A stretch of DNA of 64,000 nt from Sophora flavescens. Its lineage: Eukaryota; Streptophyta; Magnoliopsida; Fabales; Fabaceae. The position numbers were made by a program, and so were the translations under genes. The stretch lies in NCBI GenBank assembly GCA_030762895.1, contig CM061062.1:3309501-3373500 (forward strand), given 5' to 3'. Of this stretch, positions 21,201 through 30,543 are shown in pieces. Each line of letters starts with the position of its first letter. Positions within the stretch are counted from its first letter, which is position 1. Below the pieces are notes generated by a model. It made no database searches. It was given only the letters and a program-made list of their open reading frames with translations, and had not been told where the DNA came from.

Positions 21201-23809
21201 CTTCTCGGTGATCATCTCCCGCAACAGCTGTTTAATGTCCTCCACGGTAGCCTTCAACTCCGCCCATTTCACTTCTTGTTCGCTGGCCATCTTCTCCTTT
21301 GCGAAACGTATCCGGCAGGTTGGACCACTTTGTTAGGAACCTTCTTTTAGGAAGATGAAGATCCTAACTATGGAGAGAACCTCTCCTAAACCAAAACAGA
21401 AAAAAGAAAAGAGATAGGGAAATAATGGGTCAAATGTACCCCAAAGGAGCACTCTCCTTTCACAACTAAACCACTGTTTAGTTCACAAAATATAATTCTT
21501 CATTCCTATCATTGATTACAGATTAGCCTCTTATTTATAGGCCTAACAATACCTATCAATTCTCCTAACAACCAACTTATCAAAACTAACAAACTCCTAA
21601 CAGCTAACAACAACTCTTAAGAAAGTTAACTAAATATCCTAATCTAATAATAGCCATTACTAACTAACTCCTTAATCTACTAGCAAACCCTTATATTTAT
21701 CTTTATTACTTATTGGACTGAGCCCTAACAGTTTGACTCTTATAATAGCTATCTTAAATGTCACACATAGGATGCTTTGTGATCAATTGATAGTGTAAAA
21801 AACTTTATAGATGCCATATCAAAATTAAACTCATTTTAATTTCATATATCCTTGTAAAATATTTGAAGTCTTTGTCTTTAACACCATATATGTGTAAAAA
21901 GTTTTTATTTGGCTCCTTCTGAAAATAGTTTTAGCACAAAATCATTGGAAACAAAATTTGCATTAAATTATTAACTGCCTGGTATACCTTTCATTTTTTA
22001 GATTTTTTTCCTTTTTGTTTTGTTTTTCCTTTTTAAAAATTTAGATGCAATTTTAATTATCTATGCACTTGAATTTAGCATATTTGTCATAAAGCCAATA
22101 GCAATTAATAATATCTTTATTGATCTCCTGTTGCTAGAATTAATTAATGCATCCCATCATTTGTGGTGGTTCATGTACAATGTTACCGGAACACTGCGAT
22201 TCAATTGAAGTGGAGACAAATAATTATAATAAATAAGTAAAAACTGGAAGACATTATGGATGTGAATGTATAATATAAAGGTAGTGATCTTAGTTTAATT
22301 GGTCAACGATGAAGCCGGATGGTTAGTTTGCAAATCTAAATAATTGTGACAACTATAATCTAAAGTTTGTAGGCAATCAACGGAGATTGGAGATAAACAA
22401 TATTCTTTAGACACTCGTTCGATTTCATTGTGCATTTCTTGGGAATCAGAAATTTGAAGTGCAGAAGATTCTTAGTGGATCTCTTTTCTCTTTGTCTCTC
22501 TTTTGATGACCATGTTTTTCCAGTGAAAGTAGACTATAATATTATCTTCGCTCTTCTTTATATTTCAGGTATATGGCTGGGGAAGGGGTGAACATGGCAG
22601 GCTTGGATTTGGTGACAGTGACAAGAGCAGTAAGATGGTACCCCAGAGGGTTCAACTTTTAGCTGGCGAAGATATTGTTCAGGTACCATCTATGTAATTA
22701 TATAATCTCTTGATCAGCTTATGCAAAGTATGGGGCATAGGTGTCATGGCTAGGATAGAATAAAAATAATCACATTCTAGCCTTTATCATAGTTGAAGTG
22801 ATTTGGCCTTCAAAATGGACCCCTTATAGTATGATTTCTTTTACAACATTATCATCACAATTAGCTCCTATTGAATTACAAACTTTCAACTCCTTATTGA
22901 TGAAGTATATCTGTTATCATTCTGAAACTGTACTTACTGCCGAATTTTGCTGTAATTATCTGTCTTTCATCATAATCAAAAACCATATACCATGATATTA
23001 CCTTCGAGCATAAGGTTGAGATCCATCTAAATATTATTCACTTTGATAAATTATTGATGCTCCAAAAAACTGAGAACACACATGTCCAAAACAAGAAATA
23101 CTGTCGTGGATAATACAATTTGACATATTTGTCCATCTATTTGAATTCTGAAGTTGCAGATTTATCTTCTAATATATGAATCTTTTTGACATCCGGATTG
23201 TTGTTTTGATGTTTTCCTGTCTCCTACAAAGCATGACATCTTCCATATGAATAGGAGGGGGAAATGCACAAATGGAATAAAAGGAAAACTTTTAAAAATA
23301 TCAAGAAAAGATTATTTAAAGTAAACCATGCGTAGTTCAAAATAAAGTTTATTGGTTTGTGGTCAGGTCTCTTGCGGAGGTACTCATTCTGTCGCATTAA
23401 CACGGGATGGGCGCATGTTTTCTGTAAGTATTTTTTAATATCATCCTAACTGTCTTTCCATGATTTGCTCAAATGATACATTGGCATTTATCCGAATTAA
23501 TCATACATAGACATTTTCTCAATTACAATCTCATTGGAAGATATTTTTGATATGTTTAAAAGTTATTCTGATGTTAACGGGCCTCAATATTGGCAGTTTG
23601 GTAGAGGTGACCACGGACGTCTTGGCTATGGGAGGAAAGTCACTACTGGTCAACCAATGGAGGTACCTATAAACATTCCTCCTCCACAGAATCTCAGTGG
23701 CAGTGAAGCTGAGGGACATTGGATAGCCAAACTTGTTGCTTGTGGTGGCCGCCATACTTTGGCAATAGTAGAATGGAAAGTAGATGTGATTCAAAAGATT
23801 GATTTATGA
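6251..23809 (+). CDS. RCC1-repeat (regulator of chromosome condensation) family protein, 11 exons
   Basis: Exons inferred by splice sites and frame: 6251-6279, 6382-6526, 6647-6757, 7553-7613, 8191-8309, 9043-9128, 9227-9428, 19265-19318, 22569-22682, 23367-23423, 23597-23809. All introns are GT...AG and the exons total 1191 nt (396 aa plus stop). The product is a seven-bladed RCC1 propeller with repeats at about residues 10-19 ([10 protein letters not shown]), 60-71, 112-124 ([13 protein letters not shown]), 175-185, 219-232 ([14 protein letters not shown]), 271-284 and 325-339 ([12 protein letters not shown]). Length and sequence pattern match the plant family of Arabidopsis At5g16040/At3g02510, whose biochemical role is unsettled. 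The GWRHT motifs of UVR8 are absent; the repeats carry GGWHS/GGTHS instead. No frameshift or stop was seen, so the gene looks intact. Intron 7 (9.8 kb) and intron 8 (3.2 kb) are swollen by retrotransposons. Confidence 0.93.
6839..7311. mobile_element. MITE in RCC1 intron 3
   Basis: Imperfect inverted termini of about 50 bp: the left end has ATGTTATTTGAACAACCAAA, and the reverse complement of the right end has ATGATATTTCTACAACCAAA. Both continue into a TGGGAYAACTTTGRGACAA block. The interior has many short CATTAACCA / GAGTAACTCATTAAC repeats. There is no coding capacity and I found no certain target duplication. A shorter relative with ATGATATTTGAAC at its left end may follow at about 7335-7470. 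Confidence 0.6.
7869..8105. repeat. Tandem duplication, 119-bp period, in RCC1 intron 4
   Basis: The unit beginning ACATGCATAATTTAAAG at 7869 is repeated at 7988 with only a few differences. It is a simple local duplication with no coding potential. Confidence 0.9.
9429..9986. other. RCC1 intron 7, left unique part
   Basis: Runs from the exon 7 donor to the gypsy-like element. From about 9680 it is purine-rich and more GC-rich than the surroundings. An open frame on the - strand there has no recognisable protein. I see no assignable feature. Confidence 0.5.
9992..11251 (-). repeat. 3' LTR of the gypsy-like element
   Basis: 1260 bp; the partner of 13488-14751. It contains an array of the self-complementary-core motif TCGCGAGGCGA between about 10757 and 11040. 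Confidence 0.88.
11252..12670. other. Internal non-coding part of the gypsy-like element
   Basis: Untranslated region between the gag-like ORF and the 3' LTR. It contains long T-runs (about 11572-11590 and 11890-11960, A-runs on the element strand). No pol domain is visible in any frame. Confidence 0.6.
12671..13324 (-). CDS. Gag-like fragment of the non-autonomous gypsy-like element
   Basis: 217 codons on the - strand, the only sizeable ORF of the element. The N-terminus has a degenerate zinc-knuckle pattern ([12 protein letters not shown]), followed by a long acidic, low-complexity linker and a C-terminal segment ending [14 protein letters not shown] zinc knuckle plus acidic tail resembles the 3' part of Athila/Tat-type gag proteins, while the capsid-like N-terminal domain and all pol domains are missing. 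The ORF may start further upstream in an interrupted frame. Function as a gag is inference. Confidence 0.5.
   Translation of the reverse strand: MCGSPEHLYEACPILTNATYWPRAYIFHPDNQGKKLEDNEEPVESNACVENDGVDEPCAESPDIQTVTNSVSFTTCTNYTDTNPYAVCGQFLDSILQDDSESDTECSAEVPNTLSIEQLPPTVEQPVMEFKPLEFAPWPVQEVEPHFYWEDFIEKEVICDPRGSEKSAALGEVTMIVNHPLPYKGCKLGKHGMNFSPLATMWDLCYKQWDPGGTAPQ
13488..14751 (-). repeat. 5' LTR of the gypsy-like element
   Basis: 1264 bp, near-identical to 9992-11251, with TG...CA termini. It holds a second copy of the TCGCGAGGCGA array at about 14254-14540. The high identity implies a fairly recent insertion. Confidence 0.88.
14757..15738. other. RCC1 intron 7, middle unique part
   Basis: Sequence between the two intronic LTR elements. 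It has no recognisable coding region, repeat or RNA. Confidence 0.5.
15744..15920 (-). repeat. 3' LTR of the deleted copia element
   Basis: 177 bp, almost identical to 18554-18739, preceded on the - strand by a purine tract. Confidence 0.9.
15928..16338 (-). pseudogene. Copia RNase H domain
   Basis: 136 codons containing LVSWKSKKQ, the [10 protein letters not shown] motif, [10 protein letters not shown] and [11 protein letters not shown], all classic for the copia RNase H. It ends with the [10 protein letters not shown] tail just before the 3' LTR. It is separated from the reverse transcriptase frame at 16427-16960 by a disruption near 16400, so the polyprotein is broken. Confidence 0.88.
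16427..17650 (-). pseudogene. Copia reverse transcriptase, broken
   Basis: Two frames give the domain in order: 16997-17650 holds the N-terminal part ([42 protein letters not shown]) and 16427-16960 the YVDD catalytic segment ([12 protein letters not shown]) and thumb region. A stop right after LKQSPRA separates them, so no intact enzyme can be made. Sequence type is a short-LTR copia lineage distinct from the Sirevirus elements further right. Confidence 0.88.
17754..18554 (-). pseudogene. Copia integrase core, 5'-truncated
   Basis: 266 codons with the rve core: the first Asp in HSDIWG, the second in RSDNAKEY and Glu in GIAERKNR, so the DDE triad is visible. The N-terminal HHCC zinc domain, protease and gag are missing. 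The ATG at 18552-18554 overlaps the last LTR base and reads through the PBS, so this start is an accident of the deletion. The C-terminal part is frameshifted near 17990. Confidence 0.85.
18554..18739 (-). repeat. 5' LTR of the deleted copia element
   Basis: 186 bp, TGTTAG...CAATA on the - strand, followed immediately by the PBS. Confidence 0.9.
19450..19847 (-). repeat. 3' LTR of the gag-only element
   Basis: 398 bp with TG...CA ends, nearly identical to 21331-21730. Confidence 0.9.
20049..21290 (-). CDS. Gag-like protein of the compact element
   Basis: An uninterrupted 413-codon ORF. Residues about 45-125 carry a plant Retrotrans_gag signature: [20 protein letters not shown], then [20 protein letters not shown] and [13 protein letters not shown]. 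The middle (about 190-320) is very Pro/Glu-rich (repeated PEPPEP-type runs), and the C-terminus loses clear homology. There is no zinc knuckle, protease or reverse transcriptase. The ATG lies about 40 bp after the 5' LTR, as expected. An open frame in an otherwise coding-poor element suggests recent activity or selection on gag. An overlapping frame at 19823-20194 continues towards the 3' LTR and may be the original tail. Confidence 0.8.
   Translation of the reverse strand: MASEQEVKWAELKATVEDIKQLLREMITEKTASVEVAKTVKKVELLHFTGTDPVGWIAKAEKFFEVQEIPSFHKLQWAFMRMEGAAMHWFYSWSQENPDQSWEAFSMALIRRYEVQKENVVMTVNGGEEAHQNDLVPVTERIMDVVAEKMEMIAGKSLEEGIVGGRSNKGAMVTEGRREQSVLGDPPPPPEPPGTDLLVAAKVFQPAPSPHRPVALIPWLEPPEPRNTGPPATTPPRPEPPVIAPLMTVDVDGSLLTEAPWTLAMDNSSPLVFRPLAIALPEPEPPEPDPPATVQNLAKPPPPQEPPDATFSDKPSWCGVGKERRVETVLSLRVTTVRKKESCAEARWEGSQLNTLVNLMGQAQLIERRQCVNKRKVGGAWVWVAESSLNVGPIYQSFFFFLYWTKNQSLRKC
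21331..21730 (-). repeat. 5' LTR of the gag-only element
   Basis: 400 bp with TG...CA ends, directly next to the GTTTG duplication. Confidence 0.9.
21736..22568. other. RCC1 intron 8, right unique part
   Basis: AT-rich intronic sequence up to the exon 9 acceptor; no further feature seen. Confidence 0.5.
22683..23366. other. RCC1 intron 9
   Basis: 684 bp between the exon 9 donor and the exon 10 acceptor; no repeat or coding feature seen. Confidence 0.6.
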
Positions 23810-24460
23810 ATAAAAATGGAAAGTAGAAAGAAGATGAGGCAATGACTGATTTGGAACTCAATGCTGGTTCTAGAATTCCTGTGTTGTGTCCAGTATGATA
23901 CATTGTCTTTGTATAATCATACATATGGCACAAACACGTTATTCATCAATATAGTAATGGAGTTTGGTATTGGATAGTCTTTGTATGATGATGCATATGG
24001 CATAAACACATTATAAATTGACCATGTTTGGCACTCGATGTGGAATTGCTCCTCGTCATTACTTCATATTTCATTCTCATGGTCTGTTTATTATTTATGA
24101 TTACGATGCACACTTTTGGTGCAAAATCGTTAGCTCACAAGTGTTGTCCTTTCACGCTATAGTGCGACAAGAGGACTATTTTAGTAGGAGAGTGAGAAGA
24201 GCAAGTATAGGTAATTAAATCATATATAGATGTGATTGCATAGACTACCAAAATCATAACATTTAATGTGCTGTTGTAATTATGGTTGTGATGTGATTGT
24301 GGAGGAGACTACCAAAATCATAATATTGCGGTCTTGATTGTAGTTGCATATCTATTTTCAAATCCTTGATATAAGGTATAAAATGCTTCATGATAGCTTA
24401 CGGTTGATGTCAACCATCAACCATTAGACAAACGAATTAGAAACTTTACGCACTTAAGTG
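23810..24460. other. RCC1 3' flank
   Basis: The 3' UTR and downstream region. A short direct repeat, GTCTTTGTATRATSATRCATATGGC, occurs near 23909 and again near 23979. Another local repeat (GACTACCAAAATCATAA) occurs near 24243 and 24309. No gene seen. Confidence 0.5.
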
Positions 24461-24812
24461 GAGTTTGGTTCATGGTAGTAAAATATATTTCTGAAAATCT
24501 TATTCTCAAAAATATTTCTTTCAAACCCTCATACATGAGAATGAAGGTTGAAACTTTTATGCTTGAACATCTTTTATACTTTTATGTTTGAGAATGATTT
24601 TTTATTTCTTATATCAGACATAAAATTTTTTATGTACTTAGGCGTTTGGTTTATGGAAGTAAAATATATTACTAGAAATCTTATTCATTGGAATATTTCT
24701 TACAAATCCTCTCACATGAGAATGAAAGTTGAAACTTTTATGCCTGTGCATCTTTTATATTTTTATACATGAGAATAATTTTTTATTAAGACAAAAATTT
24801 TTTGTATACCCT
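24461..24812. repeat. Imperfect tandem repeat, about 181-bp period
   Basis: Two copies, each beginning near TTTGGTTYATGGWAGTAAAATA and containing TGAGAATGAARGTTGAAAC, at about 24461-24641 and 24642-24812. They have diverged clearly. Non-coding. Confidence 0.8.
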
Positions 24813-25294
24813 TGAACTAAAAGTACAAACAACATTGTACAATGTATAGCAATAAAGTATTTATTACAAATATGGGACAAAGGTTTCACAATTTGTTAGC
24901 CCTTTTAGTGAATATATTGCATCTTCTTCTCTCAGCCGTTTCCAAGTTTTGTTATTTTAATGTAAGACTAAGAATATGATTGTTATAACATCTTTGTCTG
25001 GTGAAATATGTTTTTTATTGTTAATTTATTTAATAAATAATAGAAGTAAAACTAATAAACCTGCGATAAAAGGTTTTACTATACCTGTTATTTTTTTTAT
25101 TCTTAGCTGCTCCATTATTATATATTTCTAATTTCATTCATAGATTCATGCTATTGGCACTCACTTTTTTTTTGGTTCAACACTATAGGACTATCTTACT
25201 ATTATGACGAAATTGAGATTGAATACCATCCTTCCCCGGATCAAGTTTTTTCGTGTGGAACAAGCTTGAAGTTAATGTAAGCATTTTTTACTAT

Positions 25295-25692
25295 TTAGGT
25301 ATTGTTTCGTTGGAGGGGAATGGAGGGAAGGGGAGAGGATGGTTTTTTTAAAATATTTATGTTTGGTTCAACTTTTGAAGGGGGGAGCGGAGGGCAGCAA
25401 AACCCTCCCTTAAGTGAGTTTTGGCTCCCCTCCAATATTGGGGGATTTTTTTTTGGGAGGGGGATTTGGGGATTTTAAAACATTTCTCATGTATTGACTA
25501 AAATAACCCCACTAGTCATTTTGAAATAAATAATTATAAGGGTTTAAAAGTAAATTTGTTTTAAAATCTCTCCCCTCCCTAACCAAACACGAAAGTATTA
25601 TTTCCCCTCCCTTCTCATCCCCTCCTCTCAACCAAATACAATGTCTAATTAAAACCCCTTCCCCTCCACTCCCATCCTTTGAACCAAACACA
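25295..25692. mobile_element. MITE with G-rich/C-rich inverted ends
   Basis: The left end reads GTTGGAGGGGAATGGAGGGAAGGGGAG. The right end is its imperfect inverse, CCCCTTCCCCTCCACTCCCATCC followed by TTTGAACCAAACAC. A GTTTGGTTCAACTTTTGAAGG block repeats inside. The whole folds on itself, typical of a widespread plant MITE class; superfamily not determined. Confidence 0.6.
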
Positions 25693-25911
25693 CAAAATTT
25701 TCAAATAATTCACGTATAATTATTTGGAATTGAGCTCACTCTCTACAAATCGATTATAATCTTGAATGCATTTAGTAAGGTTCCACTTTAATGGAAATAT
25801 TTGGAAATATTTTTTGATTATATATGATTGTATATGTTTTATTAATGTTTGGATAAAATTATATTAATTGAAGTTTATTTTGTCATGGAAATTAAATATA
25901 GTCTTTGCCTA

Positions 25912-26172
25912 ATGTGGTTGATCCGAGTGGTAACGGACTAAGGCCCCTCAAGTAAGTGGTCAAGGGTTCGATCCCTGACTCTTGCATGGAGAAAACCTGG
26001 TTTACAGAGGTCGATCCTTCAATATTGTCCAATACCTCGAAGAATTAATTAATTTCCACAATTACGCGTGGAAGAGGTCAGCTCTTTAATATTGTCCAAT
26101 ATCTCGAGAGATTAATTAATTTCCACAATTGCGAGCGGAATACACTGAGAAACCAGGAATGTGACTTTTTTG
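25912..26172 (+). mobile_element. tRNA-derived SINE with duplicated body
   Basis: An A box-like TGGTTGATCCGAGTGG at about 25914 is followed by a B box GGTTCGATCCC at 25965-25975, the internal RNA polymerase III promoter of a tRNA. The body then carries a roughly 65-bp unit twice (about 26008-26070 and 26074-26137, each with AATATTGTCCAATAYCTCGA). There is no cloverleaf to suggest a working tRNA. Borders are approximate and no target duplication was confirmed. Confidence 0.65.
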
Positions 26173-26304
26173 AATGATCATATCACCGTTAACTAACATC
26201 CAAGTTCAAGTAACATAGTGAAATTTAACAAGTGAAAGGCTTAGAAATGCTTTTCATCTCTACCATCCCTTGCAAACCTTAACATTTGCGATGATTTTAT
26301 TCAG

Positions 26305-26452
26305 AACAGATAGTTATAAGGTGTTTGACAAGTCACAAGGCTCATACCTGATGCTCAGGGAACAAAGTGCAATAAAGAGTTGGAACCTGTCAATAATACC
26401 AAGCACTGCAACATTCAAGTATGCCTTTCCAGACAGAGAAAGGAATCTTGTG
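26305..26452 (+). other. Possible orphan host exon interrupted by the hAT-like element
   Basis: After an acceptor-like TTTTATTCAG an open frame encodes about 49 residues (ending ATFKYAFPDRERNLV). Skipping the whole nested insertion (one copy of the 8-bp duplication kept), the frame continues at 61167 for nine more codons to a TAA. The composition looks protein-like and not like the neighbouring repeats, but I do not recognise a family. Low confidence. Confidence 0.25.
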
Positions 26453-28266
26453 TAGGGGTGGCAAACGGATGGATCGGATGGATTTTGATTCGGATTATAA
26501 TGGATTGGATAAAAACAATCTATCAATCCATTTCAATCCATTAAAAATCTATTAAAAAAATCCAATCCATCCATCATCCATTTAATAAATGTGATACCCT
26601 ACTACCCCGCATGTTATAAAACAATTTAAAGATAAAGATATAAAACAAAACATGCATTTACTAGATAAAATAAAACATTTGTCCATGGGTAGAAAGGTCC
26701 CACATGGACGATTTCTCAAACGCGGAAAATAAAACAAGTTTAAAACAAATAAACCAAAAGATAAACAACATAATCCAACCCGATGTCACAACAGAGCTAG
26801 TATAACCGTTCCTGAAAGAAATTCTCGGAATACAACTGAACTAACTAAAACATAAGGAAAAATCCTAACTATAAGTGGTGGCTCCTCAGAGTCACTCCTC
26901 TCCGGACTGCTCGTCATCCTCTGCAAGGTGCCAATCAAGCCAAACAAACAAACAAAGAACCGGGAGTAAGAATCATGTAAACATATACGGCATGGAGATA
27001 GGAAGCAAGGTAAAACAAACAACATGGCATCATCATAACATACATCAACATATATATCAACATACATCAACATCAACAATATCAAGTATGCTATGCGGTG
27101 CATTGCAACACTACTCCACTACTCTATTATTCATGTGGGTCCAAACTAACTCAGAATGAAGGACTTCGGGGTTAAATATCCATATTGGGAAACTACCCAA
27201 CGCCGGGGAATCTACCCCTAGGATAGCCAACGCATCAAACCAACGAATGCCTCGTCATGGGGGCGCGCGGTCACCAAACCTTGGGTGACCTACCGTGGAT
27301 GGCCTGATCGCCGTACTCTCGGGCGACCTCCCCTATGCCGAACATACACCAACAACAACATCTCCAATGATGCATGAGCATAACAACAAACAACGAGCAA
27401 CAGCCACCTCCCTCGCTTGGGCCATTAAGCACCCAAGACTTCAGCGGAATCGACCGCAACACATTAGACTTCAATGGAATCGACTGCAACACCTTAGGCC
27501 CAACCGGGTCAAGGCCCCCTTGGAGCAAACTCTCGGCTACCAAGGTACAACATTAAGAGCACCTCGACCAATAAGCATCGAGGGCACCTTGGCCAACAAG
27601 CACCAAGGATCTCAACTTAACAGCGTGCCGTAACCCAATGGGTACCGACTTACCAACTCAACATCTCACCATCTCATGTTCTTAATCATCTTTGTTAATC
27701 ATTAACCAAGTTATCTAATTGCCTCAAGGTGTTATCATCGCGTTATTGGGAAGATGGGAGTAAAACCCCCTTTTAATCCTTTAATTATGTTCTCTATCCT
27801 GAGGGGAAGCAAGGGCGTGCTTGTCCCCTGCACGACCGTGCTGGTCACATAAGTGAAGCACGGTCGTGCTTCCTTTTGGGCACGGTCGTGCTCAACTACA
27901 CGGTCGTACTCCTCTGCTGCACGGTCGTGCTGAAAGCGCGAGCATTTTCCAGAATTCAACTGGGAGCACGGGCGTGCTCCCTGTCCAGTACGGCCGTGCT
28001 AAATGCACAGCAGTGCTGTTCTGGGCAGAAACTGATACCCAGTGATTAGCCAAAACTTAGGGTTTTTAATCCTTTAATCATTCAGCCAATTAACAGCCTA
28101 ATTAACTAATTAATATTTTAATAACAAAACTCAACAATAGGAACGGTCATCATCTCAACCAATCATCCATTATCATCATGTCAACAACAATGATTAACAT
28201 ATCATCATACTCATGGAATAACCATCAAGAACATAAACGTATAATCATAGTATTCAAGACAGCTAA

Positions 28267-29834
28267 TGTTGGAACCAAAGTGATTTGGATATAATTAATC
28301 TCTAAGTTTTGATGTTAACAAAATAATTAAATTTATTTGGCAAAGTGTTAGTTGAGATCTAAAAAGGTTATCCAGTTTTGCAGGATTTCTTGAATCTTAT
28401 AAGTTATGAAAACCTTGAGGAAGTTATCATATATATCTTCTTGGATTTGATCTTGTGAATCTGCGTCCATAAATAAGCTGCTCAAATGTTTGGTAAAGTT
28501 ATTTACTTATTTATTTATTTAAGTAGACGAGAGCTTTAATAGAATTGAGTAGACGAAGAAATAAAATAACGAGTAGAGGAGAATTTTTCTCATGAGTAGA
28601 CGAGCTCTAATTGCCACTCACTAGACGGAGATCAAGATAACTCATTGAGATATAGCAAGTCCAAAGACTTGATAGACGAGAGGATATGCCACGTCAGTGG
28701 ACGAGTTAACTGAAAAAATAAATAGGCTTAGTCTCACATATAACTGAGTAGACGAAGATTTTTAGTAGACGAGTTTTTATCTCTAATATGTTCTTTCTAA
28801 GAAGAATAAATGCAATACGGTCCGCTTGAATTTATATCAAATGATTGATATTTATTTCAAACGAATATTGATCCTTCCTATTTGTTTTAACTGTTTTAAT
28901 GCTTTGTTTCCTTGTGAGAGAAACATAGTACCATCAAGGAAATGTAAAAAAGCAAAATAGTACAATGGGGAAATGCAAAACGATCTGTACCCTATCACCT
29001 TTACTGCTGGAATAGCTGGAATTTTCACAAAGGAGGAAAGATAGTTTTCAAGTTGCAATTGCTCAGAGCTGTGACCCTCCATTTCGTACAAAAGTGATAA
29101 CCAAGAGTACATTTCACAATGGCCACGATCAAGCTATCAATCCCAACGGATATTATGCATTTAATGCTATCTCTAAACGGATATATTCAAAACAACCGTT
29201 GAAGTTTTTCAAGTGAAGAAGAAGGTCACTATAAATAGAATACCTCAACCACTGAAGAACAACTTTTGCTAGCCAAACTTTTGCGAGCTGACTTTTTGCC
29301 AATATATAATTTCTCATTCTAATATTCTTTCAAGAGAAAGAGTCTGTATTCTTTAGTTTGAATATTGTGAAAATATTCAACAGATCTTAAACTTTCATAT
29401 CCTCGCACATAGTGAGTTAAGAAGATCATAAGTTAAATCTCTTTGTTAGAGCTAGAGCCTGAAGATGCTTGGTAAGAAAGGAATACTTATAGCCTGGAGA
29501 GGTGTTGAATACTTGGTTGTAATCTATTTGGAGAAATAGTGGATAAAACCTTCAAGTCGAAGGGACTGGACGTAGCTCTTGGTTGGAAGAGAGTGAACCA
29601 GGATAAAATCTATTGTGTGAATCTTCTATCCCAAAACTCTCTTGACTTTATTTGTTTATACTGACTATGGGGATTTGATATTGCTTTTGTTAAGTTTCTA
29701 AAAGATCATTTTGTGTGTGCTTGCTTTTGTATTAAATTTCTTGTGTGAGAAAATAGTTTTTAAAAGGTTGTTTTCTAAAATTATTGACAAAGACAATTCA
29801 ACCCCCCTTCTTGCGTTTGCCTGTGTCAACTTCA
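28267..29834 (+). repeat. 5' LTR of the + strand Sirevirus
   Basis: 1568 bp, matching 51395-52952 at high identity. It contains scattered GTAGACGAG motifs between about 28530 and 28770. Confidence 0.93.
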
Positions 29835-29836
29835 GT

Positions 29837-29848
29837 TGGTATCAGAGC
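29837..29848 (+). other. Primer binding site
   Basis: TGGTATCAGAGC, two bases after the 5' LTR, complementary to the 3' end of initiator Met-tRNA as usual for copia elements. Confidence 0.92.
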
Positions 29849-29905
29849 TCAGCCTCGAAAGGGTTGAGCATCTAACAAGTGCTGAGGTAGTACGATCCAA
29901 CAACC

Positions 29906-30538
29906 ATGGATGTAGAAGGACAAGCTATCAACAGACCTCCTCTCTTTGATGGAACTTATTCTGACTACTGGAAGAAGATGATGATGGCCTTCTTGGATGC
30001 ACAAAATGTAGATATTTGGGAGCTGATTGAAACCGGCTACACGGAACCAAGAAATGAAGCTGGAGCTGCTGTTCCTAGAGCCCAATGGACTTAAGAGCAG
30101 AAAAATCAACATCAGCTCAATCTAAAAGCTAAACACTATCTTATGTGTGCTATTACTAGATCTGAACATGATAAGGTTCACAGCTGCAACACTGCCAAAG
30201 AAATCTGGGATACTCTTGCCTTAGCTCACGAGGGTTCATCTCAAGTAAAAGAATCAAAGATAAGCATGCTCGGTCATCAGTATGAACTATTTAAAATGGC
30301 TGATCATGAAACTATAGATAAGATGTTTAGAAGATTTCAAACTATCACCAACAGTCTCAGATCTCTTGGAAATACTTATGAAAATAGAGACCACATTAGA
30401 AAGATTCTGAGAAGTTTATCCAAGCAATGGAGACCAAAAGTTACTGCTATTCAGGAAGCTAAGAACCTGAATACTCTTTCTTTAGAAGAGCTTCTTGGAT
30501 CTTTCAAAGTTCATGAACTTGAACTGAATGAAGAAGAC
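29906..30538 (+). pseudogene. Sirevirus gag, N-terminal half
   Basis: Starts at ATG 29906 (MDVEGQAINRPPLFDG) and carries the copia gag capsid pattern: FDGTYSDYWKKMM, AKEIWDTLALAHEG, then SKISMLGHQYELFKM and LSKQWRPKVTAIQEAKN. There is one in-frame TAA at 30092-30094. The coding region breaks at 30538, where the second Sirevirus is inserted, and resumes in the same frame at 39428. Confidence 0.9.
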
Positions 30539-30543
30539 AACTC

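Larger units (their letters stand above)
19450..21730 (-). mobile_element. Compact gag-only LTR retrotransposon (TR-GAG-like), antisense in RCC1 intron 8
   Basis: LTRs 19450-19847 (398 bp) and 21331-21730 (400 bp) are nearly identical, have TGTTAGGAACC...CCTAACA ends and are bracketed by a perfect TSD GTTTG (19445-19449 and 21731-21735). The internal region is only 1.5 kb and has one long gag-like ORF, with no pol. This matches the terminal-repeat-with-GAG type of non-autonomous element. The sequence after the 5' LTR (TGGTCCAACCTGCC on the - strand) would be the PBS, but I cannot assign its tRNA. Confidence 0.9.

Noticed and set aside
20225..21350. Several + strand ORFs overlapping the gag-only element
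   Set aside because: Shadow frames of the proline-rich - strand gag ORF; codon pattern and LTR orientation support only the - strand.
6251..23809. UVR8 photoreceptor identity for the RCC1 gene
   Set aside because: 396 residues rather than about 440, no GWRHT motifs, and the sequence pattern matches a different plant RCC1 family.
25912..25985. A functional tRNA gene
   Set aside because: A and B boxes are present, but no cloverleaf or plausible anticodon arm can be drawn, and a SINE body follows.
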